From the NCBI GenBank assembly GCA_003230195.1, contig QIHH01000109.1:1-6390 (forward strand): a stretch of DNA of 6,390 nucleotides. The letters are read 5' to 3'. The translations under genes and the position numbers were made by a program. The notes beneath the pieces were generated by a model. It saw only the letters and a list, made by a program, of their open reading frames with translations, ran no database searches and was not told the origin of the DNA. Below are positions 6,018 to 6,390 of this stretch, in pieces (position 1 is the stretch's first letter; every line of letters starts with the position of its first letter). Origin of the DNA: Gammaproteobacteria bacterium (lineage in GTDB: Bacteria; Pseudomonadota; Gammaproteobacteria; SZUA-140).

Positions 6018-6390
6018 GCACGTGTATCCACTAATAATGTGTGCCGCTGCTGACGAGGTGGTACTGGCGGAGAGCCGTGCTGGCAGTTGATTTCATCTGA
6101 ACTAACACCGTGTTTGCTAAGGGTATCCAGTAATAATTGCAAATTAATATCAACCAACCTAGCTGTGTTTTCCTCGTTAGCCACAGAATGTGGTTGAGGT
6201 CTGTTCTCCTTGTACCGTGATCGTGGCATATAATGGTGTCTATTGCAGGCAGATCCAGCATTAGTGTAATTCGCCAGCGTGAATCTTGTTCTTCATCTTC
6301 TTTTTTTCAGGCTTTCGATCACCACTGCTTTTAGTGTCTGCCCTACCTGCAGTGAGGAAGCGATGGCTTTTTGCTGAGTAGCCGTTTGAG
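6014..6390 (-). pseudogene. fliK: FliK C-terminal part, hook-length control protein, three frameshifts, cut by window edge
   Basis: FliK is exported and sets hook length by triggering the FlhB specificity switch; its C-terminal domain contacts FlhB. The coding signal passes through frames that join into one FliK-like C-terminus: LQVGQTLKAVVIESLKK (in from the window edge; this frame stops at 6295-6293), then EDEEQDSRWRITLMLDLPA (from 6300), then PLYATITVQGEQTSTTF (from 6236), then ANEENTARLVDINLQLLLDT onward (from about 6178) to LLVDTRA and TGA at 6016-6014. Each switch needs removal of one base: one A of the A7 run (plus-strand T7, 6301-6307), one base near 6237-6240, and one T near 6184-6186, which restores FWANEE, the expected FliK pattern. 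The stop overlaps the flhB-like start. Reconstructed, about 120 residues are in the window; the N-terminal part lies beyond 6390. Confidence 0.8.

Noticed and set aside
6031..6261. A 76-codon minus-strand open frame starting MLDLPAID
   Set aside because: Only its first few residues are in the fliK coding frame; the rest is out of frame after the insertion near 6237-6240, so it is not a gene of its own.
1..6390. CRISPR arrays, tRNA/rRNA genes, insertion sequences or phage genes
   Set aside because: No regularly spaced repeats, tRNA-like cloverleaf, transposase motifs or target-site duplications were seen; the only notable direct repeat is the 16-bp duplication in motD.

Overview
This window looks like a polar flagellum and chemotaxis locus from a gammaproteobacterium. 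On the plus strand the order is motD, a ParA-type ATPase, a CheW-like protein, cheW, then a DUF2802 protein. This matches the end of the large flagellar/chemotaxis cluster in polarly flagellated Vibrio, Pseudomonas and Shewanella (motC-motD-parC-parP-cheW-fipA). Base composition is moderate, roughly mid-40s % GC by eye (not computed). I cannot name a genus.

Layout. 1-1029: 3' part of motD (stator-type OmpA/MotB-like protein), out of frame because of an exact 16-bp tandem duplication at 346-377. 1029-2494: parC and parP, which overlap motD and each other by 1 and 4 nt. 2495-2637: a gap with a possible sigma-54 promoter. 2638-3114: cheW. 3115-3320: a gap with the possible remains of a small ORF and a terminator-like hairpin. 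3321-3734: fipA (DUF2802). The minus strand then runs convergently: a REC-GGDEF-EAL protein (3726-5585), whose end overlaps the end of fipA by 9 nt; a 152-nt gap with a possible FliA (sigma-28) promoter; an FlhB C-terminal-domain-like gene (5738-6017, frameshifted); and the 3' part of fliK (6014-6390, three frameshifts).

How the genes fit together. ParC and ParP place and stabilise chemotaxis arrays at the pole. CheW couples receptors to CheA. FipA helps FlhF set up the polar flagellum. MotD belongs to the stator. FliK and the FlhB-like protein control the export substrate switch. The EAL protein has a receiver without its phospho-acceptor, a degenerate GGDEF motif (SSDEY) and an apparently complete EAL active site, so it is probably a c-di-GMP phosphodiesterase.

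The most notable signal is that three recognisable flagellar genes (motD, flhB-like, fliK), and perhaps one small ORF, are broken by net +1 insertions, while the chemotaxis/polarity genes and the EAL gene are intact. This is either decay of flagellar function, phase variation (for the motD duplication), or local sequence/assembly error; the sequence alone cannot decide. I see no wholly new system, CRISPR array, insertion sequence, tRNA or rRNA here.
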